This document shows, in pieces, positions 39,801 through 52,777 of a stretch of DNA of 64,000 nucleotides; position 1 is the stretch's first letter, and every line of letters begins with the position of its first letter. The position numbers and the translations under genes are program-made. Below the pieces are notes generated by a model. That model was not told the DNA's origin and ran no database searches. It worked only from the letters and a program-made list of their open reading frames with translations. Source of the stretch: Serilophus lunatus (lineage: Eukaryota > Chordata > Aves > Passeriformes > Eurylaimidae); NCBI GenBank assembly GCA_013399895.1, contig VXBA01006211.1:429014-493013 (forward strand). The letters are read 5' to 3'.

Positions 39801-42489
39801 GGCATTCACAGCCAGCCAGAACACCAGGCTCACCCAGCAGCTGTCCAGGCACTGGGAGCCCCTCACTGTGGACTGCTGGATGAAGTTCTTGTTAACTTCC
39901 TCATCCTGACAAAATTTAGGTTCTTTACCAAGAACCTTCAGAGCCAGCAAAGATAAAATATTTCTCAGCTCAATGTTTTTAAAAATGTTCTTTCCTTACA
40001 ACAGTGGCGTGTGTACCTGAGGGACTGGTGTCCAAAATGGTTTATGCTTCACTTTTTAAGGAGGATATCAAATACCTTTAGCAGCAACGGTTAGTTTCAC
40101 TCCAGCTGTCAATTCACTAACCGAAATGATGCATTTCAGAAGAAGCTTGGTCTAGAGGTCTACACCAATGCCAACTCGAGGCAATGAAATTGAATGCAAC
40201 ACCTCTCCTCAGACACAGAGTCCATATTTAACATACATCAACTATCCTCTTAAATTTTTCAAATCACCACATCAAACATTCTCTGATAGTTGTTATGGAT
40301 GACCATTGCAAAGAACTCTCCCCTTCAACTGTTTTGCTGAAGAGAAAGACAAATCAATTAAGTGATGATTATGATTACAGTCTTAAATGCACCAAACCCA
40401 CTCGGATTTAAAACTTCTGCTAAACAGAACATAATTTTCCATAATGGTAAAATCATTAAATTTGTAAAAATTCATGCTCTTTGCTTTAAAAATTATTAAC
40501 ATTTGTCCTACAAACCTTTTGGCTAAATAACTACAGAAGTTTTTTATTCAGTGGAAAACCTTTCTTCATTCTAAATCTTATTTTATTAATTTTATTCTAA
40601 TTTTTAACTGAATTTAAAATTAGTAAACATACGCATATATGCACACAAACATACATAGATGCCAAGATGTTTACAAACCTTGAAGCCTACAAGATTTTAA
40701 TCATGTTTTCCATTAACTCTCCCCACCCCTCAAACACTGAATGAAGTACGGTTTATGAGAATTTCAAACAAAAACTTAAGTTTCTAGAACACTTAAGTCA
40801 AACATAAGTGAGTTTCAGTAATACGCTAAAAAGTATTGGGCTATCAATTGGGAACTTTATAGATGATTTCTCTTCTTTATCAGCTGCAAGGAGGAATGCA
40901 AAAATGATCACCACAGTCGAGTACATTAACTGAATTGTGAAGAGAACACTTTTCTCAGGAAACAGGCTGACTAAGCTTACTCTGCAAAAGATAAACTTTT
41001 AAACAGGTCTGGAATACGTCTACTTTGGGCTGGGAGAGGAGATGCCATGAAACGCCAAAAAAATATGAAGAACACAGTATTTTCTAACTCAAAAGCATAA
41101 ATCCAGGAAAATTAATGCAGTTACTATCAGGAAAAAACCCTCATAAATATGTAAAGATATTATTCTTCATATGTCTTATAAAGGGGATAATAGAGGTATA
41201 TTAAGTTTTGCTTTGATTTGAAAGCTTTCGCCTTGTGGTGTTTGCCTTACAGCCTTTTAGTCATGTACAGACTGGAGTAGAGAGAGCTTTGAAGTGCCCA
41301 ACTTCCAGTGAAGTTTCTAATATTTTTTAATAAGTCTTAAGACGTCTGTGTGTGATTTACTGTAATTTCAGAACAAGCTCAGAAATTCACCCTAACATAA
41401 GGAGTTCCTTCAGGAAGAATGGGAGAATCTTTTGAGCATGCTATCATTGTTGGGGCATGGAGGGAGAGAGGCAAAAAAAAATAATCTGGCAATGTGATCA
41501 ACCCAAATTCAAAATACTGTGTAAATAAATGATGACAGTCAGAATTTTAAGGGTAACAAGACAGAGTTTTGTATAGATGAGATTTTTTTTTTCAACCAGT
41601 AAATATAGTTTAAGTGATTCACAGCCAATTTTTATAATTGCAATGAAGCAGCTGTGATCAAACTCTATTTGTAGCATCGTAATAAATTTGCCCCCCACCT
41701 ACTAAAATTAGTTCCAAGCATCCAAAATTCCCATTTGAACATCTGACTGAACAAAATAGGCATTGCTCCATGCCAAAAACTGGAGGAAATAGACCTAAAA
41801 TATGCCATTTTGTCACCAGAAATGGTAGGATCCCAGAATAGCATGTGAATTAAAACTAATTTCAGGCTTGTTTGCATTGCTCCTCATTCCCATTCATAGC
41901 AAATTTCTTGACAAATGTTCTGATTATTTCTCTTTTTTACCACTTTTTTAAATTTAAAGACTATTTTCAAATCTCAGACAGTCTTGCAAGGAGAAACAGC
42001 CAATAGCATAACGTATCTGAAAATGAAGAGGGCGGAATTTTACTCTCAGAAAGTGCTGGAGGCAACTTACATGATTAAAGACTGCTCTGTAAGCCATCGT
42101 TAAATGACTTCTTCCCATAAGTGAAAATGTGCAGTTTCCTACCATACACATCAGAGGCACATAAACCAAAATGAGGTCAAAGTCAACCAAGAAATGCAAA
42201 TGCCTTGTTCCAAAATTTTTGCTTTCTCTTATCATCTCCCTAAGGTTGAAGGAAAGAATAAAAATTTTAACAAAGTTAAAAATCAAATTATAATCTCTTT
42301 TTTATTTTTTTCTCTTTTATTGGTATTTTTGCAAAAGTTTACATCATCACATCCAGAGAAGTTAATCAGGAATATTGATTCAGGATGCCTATGGATCAGG
42401 CTCTTCTTGCTTTGACTATTACAGTACTGTTGCACAATGCAGAGCATAACACATCTCTCTTCGCTCTTGCCTTTTGAGATGGGAAATTT

Positions 42490-42610
42490 CCCTTATTCCC
42501 ATTTTACAGACAGAAACAGGAGACTAATGCCTAAAGCAGCCAAGAAATCATAGGGAATTAACCATCTAAGTAGGACAAACACAATTCACCAAACCCAGAT
42601 TTGAAAATCT
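42490..42610 (-). repeat. MIR-type SINE remnant
   Basis: TTATTCCCATTTTACAGACA followed by GAAACAGGAGACTAATGCC is the familiar reverse-complement MIR core (CCCATTTTACAGATGAGGAAACTGAGG). Similarity fades after about 42550, so the right edge is uncertain. Confidence 0.65.
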
Positions 42611-45600
42611 CAGGCAGGACAGGGATACACAAACTCGGCAAAGATTTCCAAGGCTGTTCTCAAACTGCCTGCAAAGTGCTGCACAGCCTGGCTGACGCTA
42701 CCCTATTTGTTTCAGAAACTTAATACTGTGTGCAGCGCAAAAAAACCCCATCCTTATTCCTCCTCTCATCTTTATACTAAAAAGTACATCCTATCTGAAC
42801 TCTAAGTAATGTAACGTGCAATGAGAACTCTTATTTATAAATTTATATTACATACACATACAATTACATCACTACAACAAAGACTGTTAAGATTTTCTTA
42901 AATATATATAATGCTACTAAAAAATGCTTAGAAAACCCAGAAAGAACCATTTAGCCACTATAAAGCTTCATTTTAAAAACAGAACTTGGAAGAAATAAAT
43001 TAATTACATTAAGCAGGAAATTGTTGGTCTAAATCAATTGGGCTACATCAGAGACCTTAAAATTAAGACTACTTCCAAGGTGATCACATGCATATTATGA
43101 GGAGTGTGAAGGTAAGAAAAGACATTCTAGAAAATCTTTTGCATAGCCCACACATACACACACTCATATAAACATATATTTCTTTTTCAGCACATATCTG
43201 TTCATCTAACTATTTTCCACAGCAGTCATTTTTAACTAGCTTTATTAACAGCTTCAGATACCTCCATGAAAAAAAACATGTGTGTCCACTCTTAATTCAT
43301 AGATTTTTTTAAAAATCTTTACCATTCTGAATTTTCTAAGATGTGGATAGCATCTGGATGTATTCAAATCAATTATAATTGCAATGTTTCTTAGTCCAAT
43401 AAATTAAATATTTATTTGCCGTCTATCATGATATTCCTCCTCTAAAAGAATACATTTATTATGTCATTAACTACCAAACATATGTAGAGGGTCATCTGAA
43501 ATTCAGCACAGAAAGCAACTCTGCGCTTCCAGATGCTAGAAGTATCTTCACATAGATTTTCACTGTTCGGTAACAGAGTACGTCAGGCAAAAATAGAATT
43601 ATGTACAATCCTTGCCTGCATTTGTCTATGAAATTTAATTTTCCATTGAAAATCTACATATTAGCAGCAGTTTTGTCCTCAAACAGGAATGTGTGATTAT
43701 TATTGGATCCAGTTTGGAACAGATTATCCTTAGTTTAGAAATTCAATTGAAGCTTCCATTTCACTTCAAGTGTACAATCTATGGCTAAGTACTGTTGGCA
43801 ATACAGAACAATAATAGGGCTGTATAATGACTATACTTGCACTTAACATTTCAAAACTTTGGTAAAGCTCAACAGCTTCTTTAATTTAGTCATCATGCAA
43901 GAAGCTGCATTTACGTACCTTCCACATTAAACAAGGCTTCTCATTGACAGTTCTCCGAACTGTTTAGACTGGAGGGAGCTGCTGCTGTGCTGTTTGCCTT
44001 TACAGTGCCCACAGCTGCACCCCACACCCAGCTGCTTTAACCAACCTGCAGCTACTGTCAGCACAATTTAAAATTTATATAAGAAAAAAAAAACAGGAAT
44101 GTATTTTAAGATAAGAAAAAATTGAAGCAGACCAGTCATGCCTACAAGAATGACATGGCCTCAGGAGGCAATGGAATTCCATGTGCCCAGTTCAGCACAC
44201 AGGGGTGTGAACACGGGCTGCAGCACTGGGCTGTTTTCAATGACTACAGGGGCGGCTCAGCAGCTGAGGGGCTAAGCAGGGAGGGAGAGCTCTGAGCCTT
44301 GGCCCAGGGCAAGGGAGTCTCTTGCTTGACCAGCCACACACTGAGGGCTCCTGTTCAGGCTAGAGAACAGTGCCAAGGGCTCCTTCTATTCCCAGACCCC
44401 CAACCAGCCAAGAGCAGTAGAAGCTGCCAAGAAGAATTCTACCCAAGAACAAGTTTCATGCTGCCATTCCCCATGGCAGGGATGGCACAGAGCAGCTGCC
44501 TCACACACCAGGTGATCTTCACACAACAAACCCAGCTCAGGTGCAGGCATGTGGCATCCAGGTGAAAACAGTGCACAAACAGTGCACAAACCCTTTTCGC
44601 TCTCAGCAATGCCAGGACACCAAATACCAGACAGGAGAAAGCAAAAGAGAGGTTCTCCTACCCAAACTAGGAAGGGTAGTATAAAATCGAGCTATTGAAT
44701 GTGACACTGTCAATATGTTTTGGACACTCGGTTCAATACAAGAAAGCACTCTTTTGTTCTCATCTGCATTACAATCTCCCCTATCCAAATGCAGCAGCTT
44801 GTTTTAAATCAAGAAATACCTCAGTTCTCCCTGCTTGAATCATTCATTGTTATTGATCATAGCAACTTCAATAAACCCTGTTGCTTACACAGTGGCCTGG
44901 GGGCCCATACCCGTCTCCCCAGCCCTTTGTTCTACATACTGATTCACCTTTTCATCAAGGATTTTGACGTAGCTGCTGCCCTTTTGCATTATTACTGTGC
45001 CCCACCCAAATAATGATTTTATCACTTAATTCTGTTCTAAACCACATTTCGTAAAAGGGAGGGGGGGGAAAAAAAAAGGAAGAAAAAAACTCTGTGCCTT
45101 GTTGGGTGGGTAAACACGGATGAGGTGGGGTTGTCTCACCACATGACAGACACACCCCACACAAAAACCAGAAACATGCCTTTCATTGGGCAGGTTAACA
45201 TTTTTCTAAAAGTTACTTTCTAGTCCTATCTGATCACTCTGTCAGGATGAGTAACGCAAAATGTTCGATTTCTTGTGGGTTTGGTTCCAGTAGTTACTAA
45301 AAGCAGCCTAGTACATGTTTGTTTCTAAACTACTCGGAAAAAAAAGCTTTGTTTCTAAGCCGCTCACCAGCACAGGGATTTTACCTGCCTTGGTTTTGCA
45401 CTGTAAACATGACACTTCAAAACCATTTCTCTTGAAGTTCTAACTTTATTTTCTCATTTTCATTGTTGGAGGATTCTTGTCATTTTCCAGGATGTAGTTA
45501 TATTTTAACAAGTAGACTACTACCTCCCCAACCAGAGACTTGTGGAAACAGGTGCTTCTAGAAAAAATGAGAGACTTTGGCAGCTTTCTGACCTGCCAGA

Positions 45601-48600
45601 GCTCTGTGCATTAGTAAGAAACAGTGCCTGCTGAGCTCCCCTCAGCTAATTAGAGGACCCGTATGGCAATGAATGGCCTTGCCTATAAATACTTCCTGAA
45701 AGATCTCTAACAGAGTCAGAGGAAATGGGAAAAAAATGAGATGTAGCTACAGGGAAACTAAATCAGATGTTTCTTGTTTAAAGGGCCACTTTTTCTTTCC
45801 CAAAGTGGCCTAGGGAAGAGATACAGCATTCAAGATCTCCACCAACTAAATGTAAGAAGTGTGATAAAATTATATGCATTCAATTTAATTCTGTTGATAT
45901 ATCATTAAATGCTGTTACCAAAAGGTGGTCAGAAATGGGACACAATGCCAAAGCATATAAAAAACTTCCATCTGTCATGCTGCAGTGACCACCTAAAAAT
46001 CACATTTAAACCAAGATCCCATTCTGTATTCTGGAGCCGCCTCATGCTGCTGCTTGTGCTCCTACTAAAGGCACTTCTATTGGCACCAGAGAGGCAGGTT
46101 TTATCTCAGAAGTATGTTATCCTTCTAGCCAAGAACTGAATGTTTAGAGAAGTCTTTTGGAAATCACAAACGCAAGCTCAGCATTTCCACTGCTTTGCAT
46201 CTATCTGTTATCCAGCTCTAGGGGTAACAAGAGTCGGTACTTCGTAACAGGAGAAATAATGTTTGCCACTAGGGTTTATGTTTGATATTTACTACACTGG
46301 TATTAAATCAATTATATCTAAATTTAATACTTGCATACCAATTGCTTATTTCAAAATTAGCTCTGTCACTCCCCTACATAGGAGAATGCAAAACAGGGAG
46401 AGGGGAAATAAATTTTTCTGATCTCCTGTCTCCCCCAAATTTAAAGCCACATAACCCAGGCTGTAGGCAGAACACAACATGAAATATCAGAAGTGCAAAT
46501 ATCACAGACAAAAAGAAATAACTCTTCTTAAAGTAAATGGAAACTTTCTTGAAATGTCATGATTTCCTGTACTGTGTAAACAGTCTGATCATTACGGTGA
46601 AAATAATCTCAGTTTAATAGAAGAGCTGATTTTATCCTTTGCCCCACATAAAAAGCTCATAGCAAAAGTTAATATATTAAATATCAGTCAGATATTTAAT
46701 GTTACAGCTTGATAAAAATCAACACTGCCTTTGCAATAACATGACAATCTCTCTCCTTTTGATGGTACACAAATCCCTCCATTACATGAATTCTGATTAA
46801 TACACAGGAGTTCTCTTGCTGTTTGCAGGTCCATGTGGCACCACAGGACACACTGATCTGTGTTGTTCTGCATCTGTATTTGCTAAACTATGATGTGTAT
46901 ACCAACACCTTTAGGTGAGCTAATTAGGTCTGTGCACAGGTTTGAAGGCTCAGGCTACAACTCCCCATTTTGTGGAAAACTTTGTTCTGCAGTGTCCACT
47001 AAAAAAAGGACACTTCATTTAAAATCAGTTTAGCAAAAAGTTCCCACTGTCCAAGATCTGCCCTGTCAAAGCATTAAACAATCTGCCTGGCTTAGAGTCT
47101 GCTGGCTGCCAATGTGCTACCCAAAAAAAGGAACATTTTTGCATCTCAATAGACCTTCTAGTATCAACAAATCTTTAAACTATAAAAATCAGCTACTCTA
47201 AGGAAGAGCAGAAATAATGTCTACATTGTACCACGCTGAGGTACACTTTTGGCAATTCCCACTTGCAAAACATATTGATTTGATATAAGTACAGCCGCTG
47301 CAAATATTTTAATAAGAAAAATAAATTAAAGCTACTCACAGAAGTGTACCAAGCCCCTGAGAAAGATTCTGTTACACACACAGAGCTTAGAAGAAATCTT
47401 GGGGGAAAAGGTGCATCCATTGCACATGTGTCTTTGCAGACATGCAGAGTTTGAGCTATCACCACTGCAACATCTGCAGCTCCCGAAAGGTCACAAGCAA
47501 TTCAGTCTTTTAGAAATCTTACCCTAATGACTCCCACGAATAATCTACTGTAACACAGAGTCTGGGGAGGGACCATGCCCATCATGTATGGAAGGAACAC
47601 AAGAAACAGCATATAAATGGCTAAGACAACATCCAAAGCTGAAAACCACTCCAAGTAATTTCCAAAAATTCAACACTATCCTGTAAGCATTAGTGATTTC
47701 TGTGGGCTGTGGTAAGTTTTCATTCCTCCCCCAGATGATGTGTATTGTCTCTGATACTTTATCAAAATGCTAATCACTTCTAAACTTGCAGTATCAACTC
47801 CCATCAATATGAAAAAATGTGAAAAAAACCTGATCTCCTCTTTGCCTTCCCCCAATCACCAGGAAACTACAAAATGAAAAGCAGACGGTATTGCTGCTAC
47901 TGTCAAACCATTGTAAATCATTTGTAATAAGCAGAACCACTTTATAAATAGTGAATAGCCAGTACAATCAAAGGGATGTGTTAGAGAATTTTTTTTCAGT
48001 CCATTTTTCACAGTGTTTGTTCACTGAGGAATCTCAAATTTTTGGCTTCCTCTGTGTTAGTCTTTGTGAGGAAAAAAAATGAAGGTGTCCACAGTGATTT
48101 TATTATAGCTTTTGTTTCCTAGTCACCAGTTGTTCTAGGATACAGTGTTTTTGCATGACCATTCTGTATGATACCAGAAGGATATATTGATTTAACCCTT
48201 TGCTTTCAGAACAGACCAACTCCAACTAGCTATTTCCCATTAAAAAAATAAATGTATCCAAAAAATAGGTAATGATAAGAGACTTGCTTAACAGTACAGT
48301 GTATTTTATTTATTTTTTTTATTTCAGAGGATTAGAAAAATATAGTTTTTCAATAAAGAAAGTAAGTTCCTTTCTGAACTATTTATAATTTAGAATTCTG
48401 TCTGGGCCAAGTGTCTAGGCACATTTGCATATCAGATAATATTTGACACTAAGATCCCAATGGCCAAGTTGACCATCACTCTGTCATCTTATTTACTGGC
48501 TCCGGTACTGTATCCCATAATTCTGTCTACAGGAAACTAAATCAAGAGCAAAATAAAGCAGTTGGGTTTCTATGATCTTTTTCACGAACCAAGAAGAAGA

Positions 48601-50783
48601 GGGAACCAGTATCACTCACAGAATCACTGTCCCACACCGCCTATCCTTCAAATCACACTTACCTTAAAGAAGTTTCAGTTCTCATTATTTTTCCCACTAT
48701 CCATAAATCAGGATGAAATATGTAAGATTAGGGACTCTGTTCAGCAGATGAAAAAAGTTAGCCTCCTTCCCTTTTTTTTTTTTTTTAGATATTTCAAACT
48801 GACTAAAGCAACTTGCACAATTTTCACAGAAGAAAAGTGAACATTAAAATATTGTAACAAAGGAAAAGACCCAGACAAGCCTTTGGCACAATAGAGTTTA
48901 AAGAGCAAAGCAGCTGATGGTGTACACAAAGTAATTCCTATTTGAAGGGTGTTGATATGATTTTATCAGTCAGTATAGACATAAGCTGCTAGTAAATCAC
49001 TACAAAACTTTAAGAAGAGAAGTTGGGCTGCACAGATTTTAAAATGCAGGGAACTAATTTATATGCAGTGTTAACATACAAAAATAAGACTTTTTTTTCA
49101 GAAAAACATGGAAATTACAGGTTCTACATATTTCTGAATACCCAGAAGTGATCAAAATATTTTCAATTTGCTGAAAATACTAATTTGAAATAAACTAAAT
49201 ATATATAGTATATATATTAGTGCTTTTGTATGAAGATTTTAAAAAAGTGTCTGAACTTGTTTTTTAAAAAGGCATAAGAAGCAGCCAGTATACACTTTAT
49301 CCTTATATATTTAGCAGTGGCTAAAACAGATAATATAATGACCTTACTTTACTGCTTACCAAGATTTTAGGCTCCAGCTACCAACCAAATTTAGTCCTTT
49401 ATAGAGTTGATTCTGCAAATGTTCCTTTGCAGATTTTTGTTTAGTTCATTTCTTTCATTCTTTAGTAGTCAAAAATAAAATGAAAATTGTTTCTATTCTC
49501 ATAAGCCACTATTGAAGTGGCTTCTCTTGCCAATATGTCTGCACACAACTAAGAACCACTACAAGAACTGAAGTGAGACACAACTACCATCATATGTACA
49601 GCATGAATCCCACTGCTAGAAGGGGTATTTTAATGTATATTTCCTAATGGAGGAGAGAAATATAATCCTGCCGTCCACAGTGAGCACACATCCAGCTTAG
49701 CAACAGGGAACCCGTTCATATTTTAACTGCTTCTCAGACACCTAAAATCTGACAAGAGTGACTATACATGACTTGTAAGATACGAAAGTTTGTGGTCCCC
49801 CTAAATTGCATGAAGGGTTTAAGAGACAGACACGCTCTTTTATAACTAAAATAACTGCAATATTTTTAAGACCAATGACTTAATTTAAAAGAGCTTTAAG
49901 ACTTATATGTATACAGAGACAAATATACCTATGTATAATCTGAGCAGGTCACGGAATAAAATAAGTATCTTGCCTTTTGTCTTCTTCTGACAGTAATGGG
50001 TGTTATGGTTATAAATGTTCTTTTAAAAGACAATAAAGGAAACCAGCAGATCATCATTTCCATTCTAGTGAGGTTTGTCTGCACACTGACTGCTCCTGTG
50101 GCAAGTTTCTGTAAGTTCTGAAAGGGAGCAGCTTCTGAAAACATGCCATGATGGCTGCAGGAGAAAAGCACTTATTTGTCTCTCTATTCAGCTCCTCACA
50201 ATCTGACAGCTTTTCAGAAAATACACTTTTCTTTACAGTGGGAAAAACATACCTCGTTGGAAGGGGAAGTGCTTATATATAGGTCTTTTTGTTTAGAAAA
50301 AAAAAGAATTATTTGGTGTAACAAATATTAGCCTTCTCTTATCACCTGAGCTCCTTCCTTTTCTCTTTTTTTCTTTTTCTTTTGCTTCCAAGGCAACCAG
50401 AAAAGTGTCAAAATTAATATACAATTATGTTTCTTCATTAAAAAGAGGCTACTTTTTATGAATATTTAACTTAGGTTTCATATTCTTAGATATGTAATAA
50501 TATGAAACCTTGTTTAAGTGTGAACTGTCACACCACCACAAAATTTAATAGGTGATTAGTTGTTTTTGTGTAACAGATGTGTAGCCTAAACCTTCCTTCT
50601 TGAAATGCATCACCAACCTGCACAATTAGCAGGAATGACTAAACAAAATTCAATCAGAGCTAACTAACAAAAGCATAAGCACTTGTTACTAATACTACAT
50701 CAATATATAGATTATTTCATGGGAACACTGGAACATTTACCTGCCAGTTTGGCTTTACAAATTTGAGTCATTCCTTCTCTTTT

Positions 50784-50789
50784 TTTATT
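50784..50789 (-). promoter_or_regulatory. Possible intronic poly(A) signal after the exon-5 equivalent
   Basis: AATAAA on the TRPS1 strand, 28 nt beyond the stop codon (50817-50819) of the frame that reads through the exon donor. A TGTTCCAGTGTTCCC stretch follows further downstream. AATAAA is common by chance in AT-rich introns, so use of this site is speculative. Confidence 0.22.
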
Positions 50790-50927
50790 CTTTTTTGTTG
50801 TTGTTGTTTCCATGCACTAAAAGAACCCCAGCCACATTACTCCGGATCTGAAGAAATCGTTTACATGGCAAATTAAACAGAGCATACATGTAATTATAAA
50901 AAGCAAGAAGAAAAATAAGTTTCCTAC

Positions 50928-51531
50928 CCGTAATAAGGACTGGGATTCGTCCTTTGTTTTGCTGTCCCCAGATCCAGAGTAGGGCTGGGTGAGCTGCCCG
51001 GCTTTCTCTGCTGCTCCGGCTGGCACACCCGGCAGGAAACCCTTGCTCTCCACCGCCAAGCCGTAAATGGGCCTCGCGAGATGGGCAGCTTCTACATTTG
51101 GACTATCCCTTAAAGGCTTTGGCTGCTCTTGGCCAACGGACACTGGGGTCAATAAGCTTAGACTGGCCTGTGTATATGATGGGCTCCCCCTCAAAATGTC
51201 TGTTCCTCTCCAGGTCACGTTGCGAAGTTCATCACCGGGGCTGTCAGTCCAGCCTTTCTCCTTGAGCACTTCCTTATCTTCTATCTTTTCCCTCTTCACT
51301 ATGCTGTCAGATAGGGGCTCCCCCATTTTGGGGTCTGGATTAATCAGACTGTAGACCTTGAGGTCAATTTTTGGCTCCTCCTTGATAGACGAAACGCTGT
51401 GACTGTCCTCCCCATTGGCTGTAGTGATATCCATCTCCTGACAGTGCACAGTGTTGAAGTGCTCTAGTAGTGACTGAGTGTCAACAGCTGTGAAGCTGCA
51501 CTGACGGCATTTGTAGCAGTTGTGTACTCTC
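50928..51531 (-). CDS. TRPS1: TRPS1 coding exon (human exon 5 equivalent), finger plus acidic linker
   Basis: This 604-bp exon follows a TTATTTTCTTCCAG acceptor. Its first base completes the Arg codon left open by the upstream exon, giving HYR-RVHNCYKC across the junction. The next 201 codons end in phase 0 at donor CGG|GTAGGA. Counting from the first complete codon, H3 finishes the split finger and C8/C11/H24/H29 form a further C2H2 finger. A long linker without Cys-pair fingers follows, rich in Ser, Pro and charged residues. It contains two SUMO-consensus motifs (IKEE at K50, VKRE at K79) and the conserved stretch PNVEAAHLARPIYGLAVE. The exon ends SQSLLR. In known TRPS1 the next exon continues with an Arg-rich nuclear-localisation stretch and the GATA finger; that exon is not in the window. 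The corresponding human region includes part of the segment reported to bind GLI3. An open frame runs 36 codons past the donor into the intron. Confidence 0.97.
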
Positions 51532-52414
51532 CTGGAAGAAAATAAGCGTATTGACATGAGAGTCTCCCTTTGGCCTTCCCTCTCACAGTGGTTTTACCTA
51601 CCAAGACCAAGAAATAAACTGAATTTACAGTATGATCTCCTCTAAATAAAGCAAATAGATATACTTCGGTGTCTCTTACAATAGGGAAAAGATCCTGCTG
51701 GCTTTCCCCTCCCATGCCTTGCAATGGCCTCCTATCATTCATTCACATTCCACTGCATTATTCTAAACTTTGTATAATTTTCAGTGAGATTTTGCCCTTT
51801 TCCTTTTCAGTTTGCTGCAATACACTTTTCACTTTCTACTGCAGTAGAAACACTAAAGAAACACATATATTTCAACTGAAATAAATTAATTCAACCAAAA
51901 TCAATACAAAAGGATAGTTCTCTTTTTATTAAAAAAACCCCTACTTCATATAATATTGATCTATGTTAGGACATTAAAATGGTTAAAAAATTCCTTTACT
52001 TCCCACCAATTTCATATACTTTTGCTTGACAAAGATCATCTTGAATAGAGCTCTGGCTAACTTATGGATACACCGAAAGATAGATAATTCTGCAAAACAG
52101 ACAGTATTTCTTGGTCTCTAACACACTTTAACAAACTTTAAAAGATGCCATTCTAAAGAAAAAGCAGAACAAATGCCTGTGTCACTAAAAACCCTGTTTT
52201 CCTGTCAAATACAAATATTCTTGGGTGGGAGCTGTGGTGCAGTGTGGAATAATATGCCTTCTTGCTTTTACTCTAAAAGCCTATATAAAGTACTGCATTA
52301 CTAAATTATGTAAAGCATATGTTGCTATATAAGAACAACATGTTGCCCATTTACTGTATCTATCATAGGAACAGAATACTGTTTATGAGCTCTACAACAC
52401 CATTATGAATAAGT

Positions 52415-52530
52415 TTTTATAGCACAGGAGTGGTCAGAGCTCTCTGTCAGGCTCCGGGCCCCACTGTGCCCGGGATCCTATGAATACAGGGGGAAATACC
52501 ATCTCTGCCTTGCAAAATGTACATAATGCT
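52415..52530. repeat. Degenerate sauropsid/amniote MIR-like SINE remnant
   Basis: The words CAGGCTCCGGGCCCCACTGT, GCCCGGGATCC and ACCATCTCTGCCTTGCAAAA resemble a SINE-derived sequence common in reptile genomes, which reads roughly GGGCCCCATTGTGCTAGGCGCTGTACA..AGTCCCTGCCCCAAAGAGC. The family name is from memory; the degree of match is modest. Confidence 0.5.
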
Positions 52531-52706
52531 ATGAAAGCTTCTCCCTACAGACACACTCACATATTCACACCCCAGGCTTTCAGAGTCACACCGGTGTCTT
52601 TAGCCAAGCTAAGAAATGAGTCTTTTGCTATCCACACAGGACAAAACTGGTATGAGAAATCTGTTACTGCCCTGACAACTCCAATTGTTTGAATTAATTC
52701 TTTTAA

Positions 52707-52777
52707 GGCCAAATCTTTGTCCCAGTGAAGTCGATGGCAAAACTCCCATTGACTTCGGTAAGAGTAGGATTTGGCAC
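52707..52777. repeat. Palindromic (MITE-like) element
   Basis: The left arm, GGCCAAATCTTTGTCCCAGT followed by GAAGTCGATGG, is mirrored by the right arm, CCCATTGACTTCGGTAAGAG followed by TAGGATTTGGC. The whole is an imperfect terminal-to-terminal inverted repeat of about 70 bp. Sequences of this form (GGCCAAATCCTG..GAAGTCAATGG..CCATTGACTTC..CAGGATTTGGCC) are, to my knowledge, widespread in sauropsid genomes. Confidence 0.68.

Noticed and set aside
49198..49222. Alternating TA near-palindrome
   Set aside because: Trivially self-complementary low-complexity sequence.
51067..51354. Plus-strand open frame of 95 codons
   Set aside because: Antisense shadow of the TRPS1 exon at 50928-51531.
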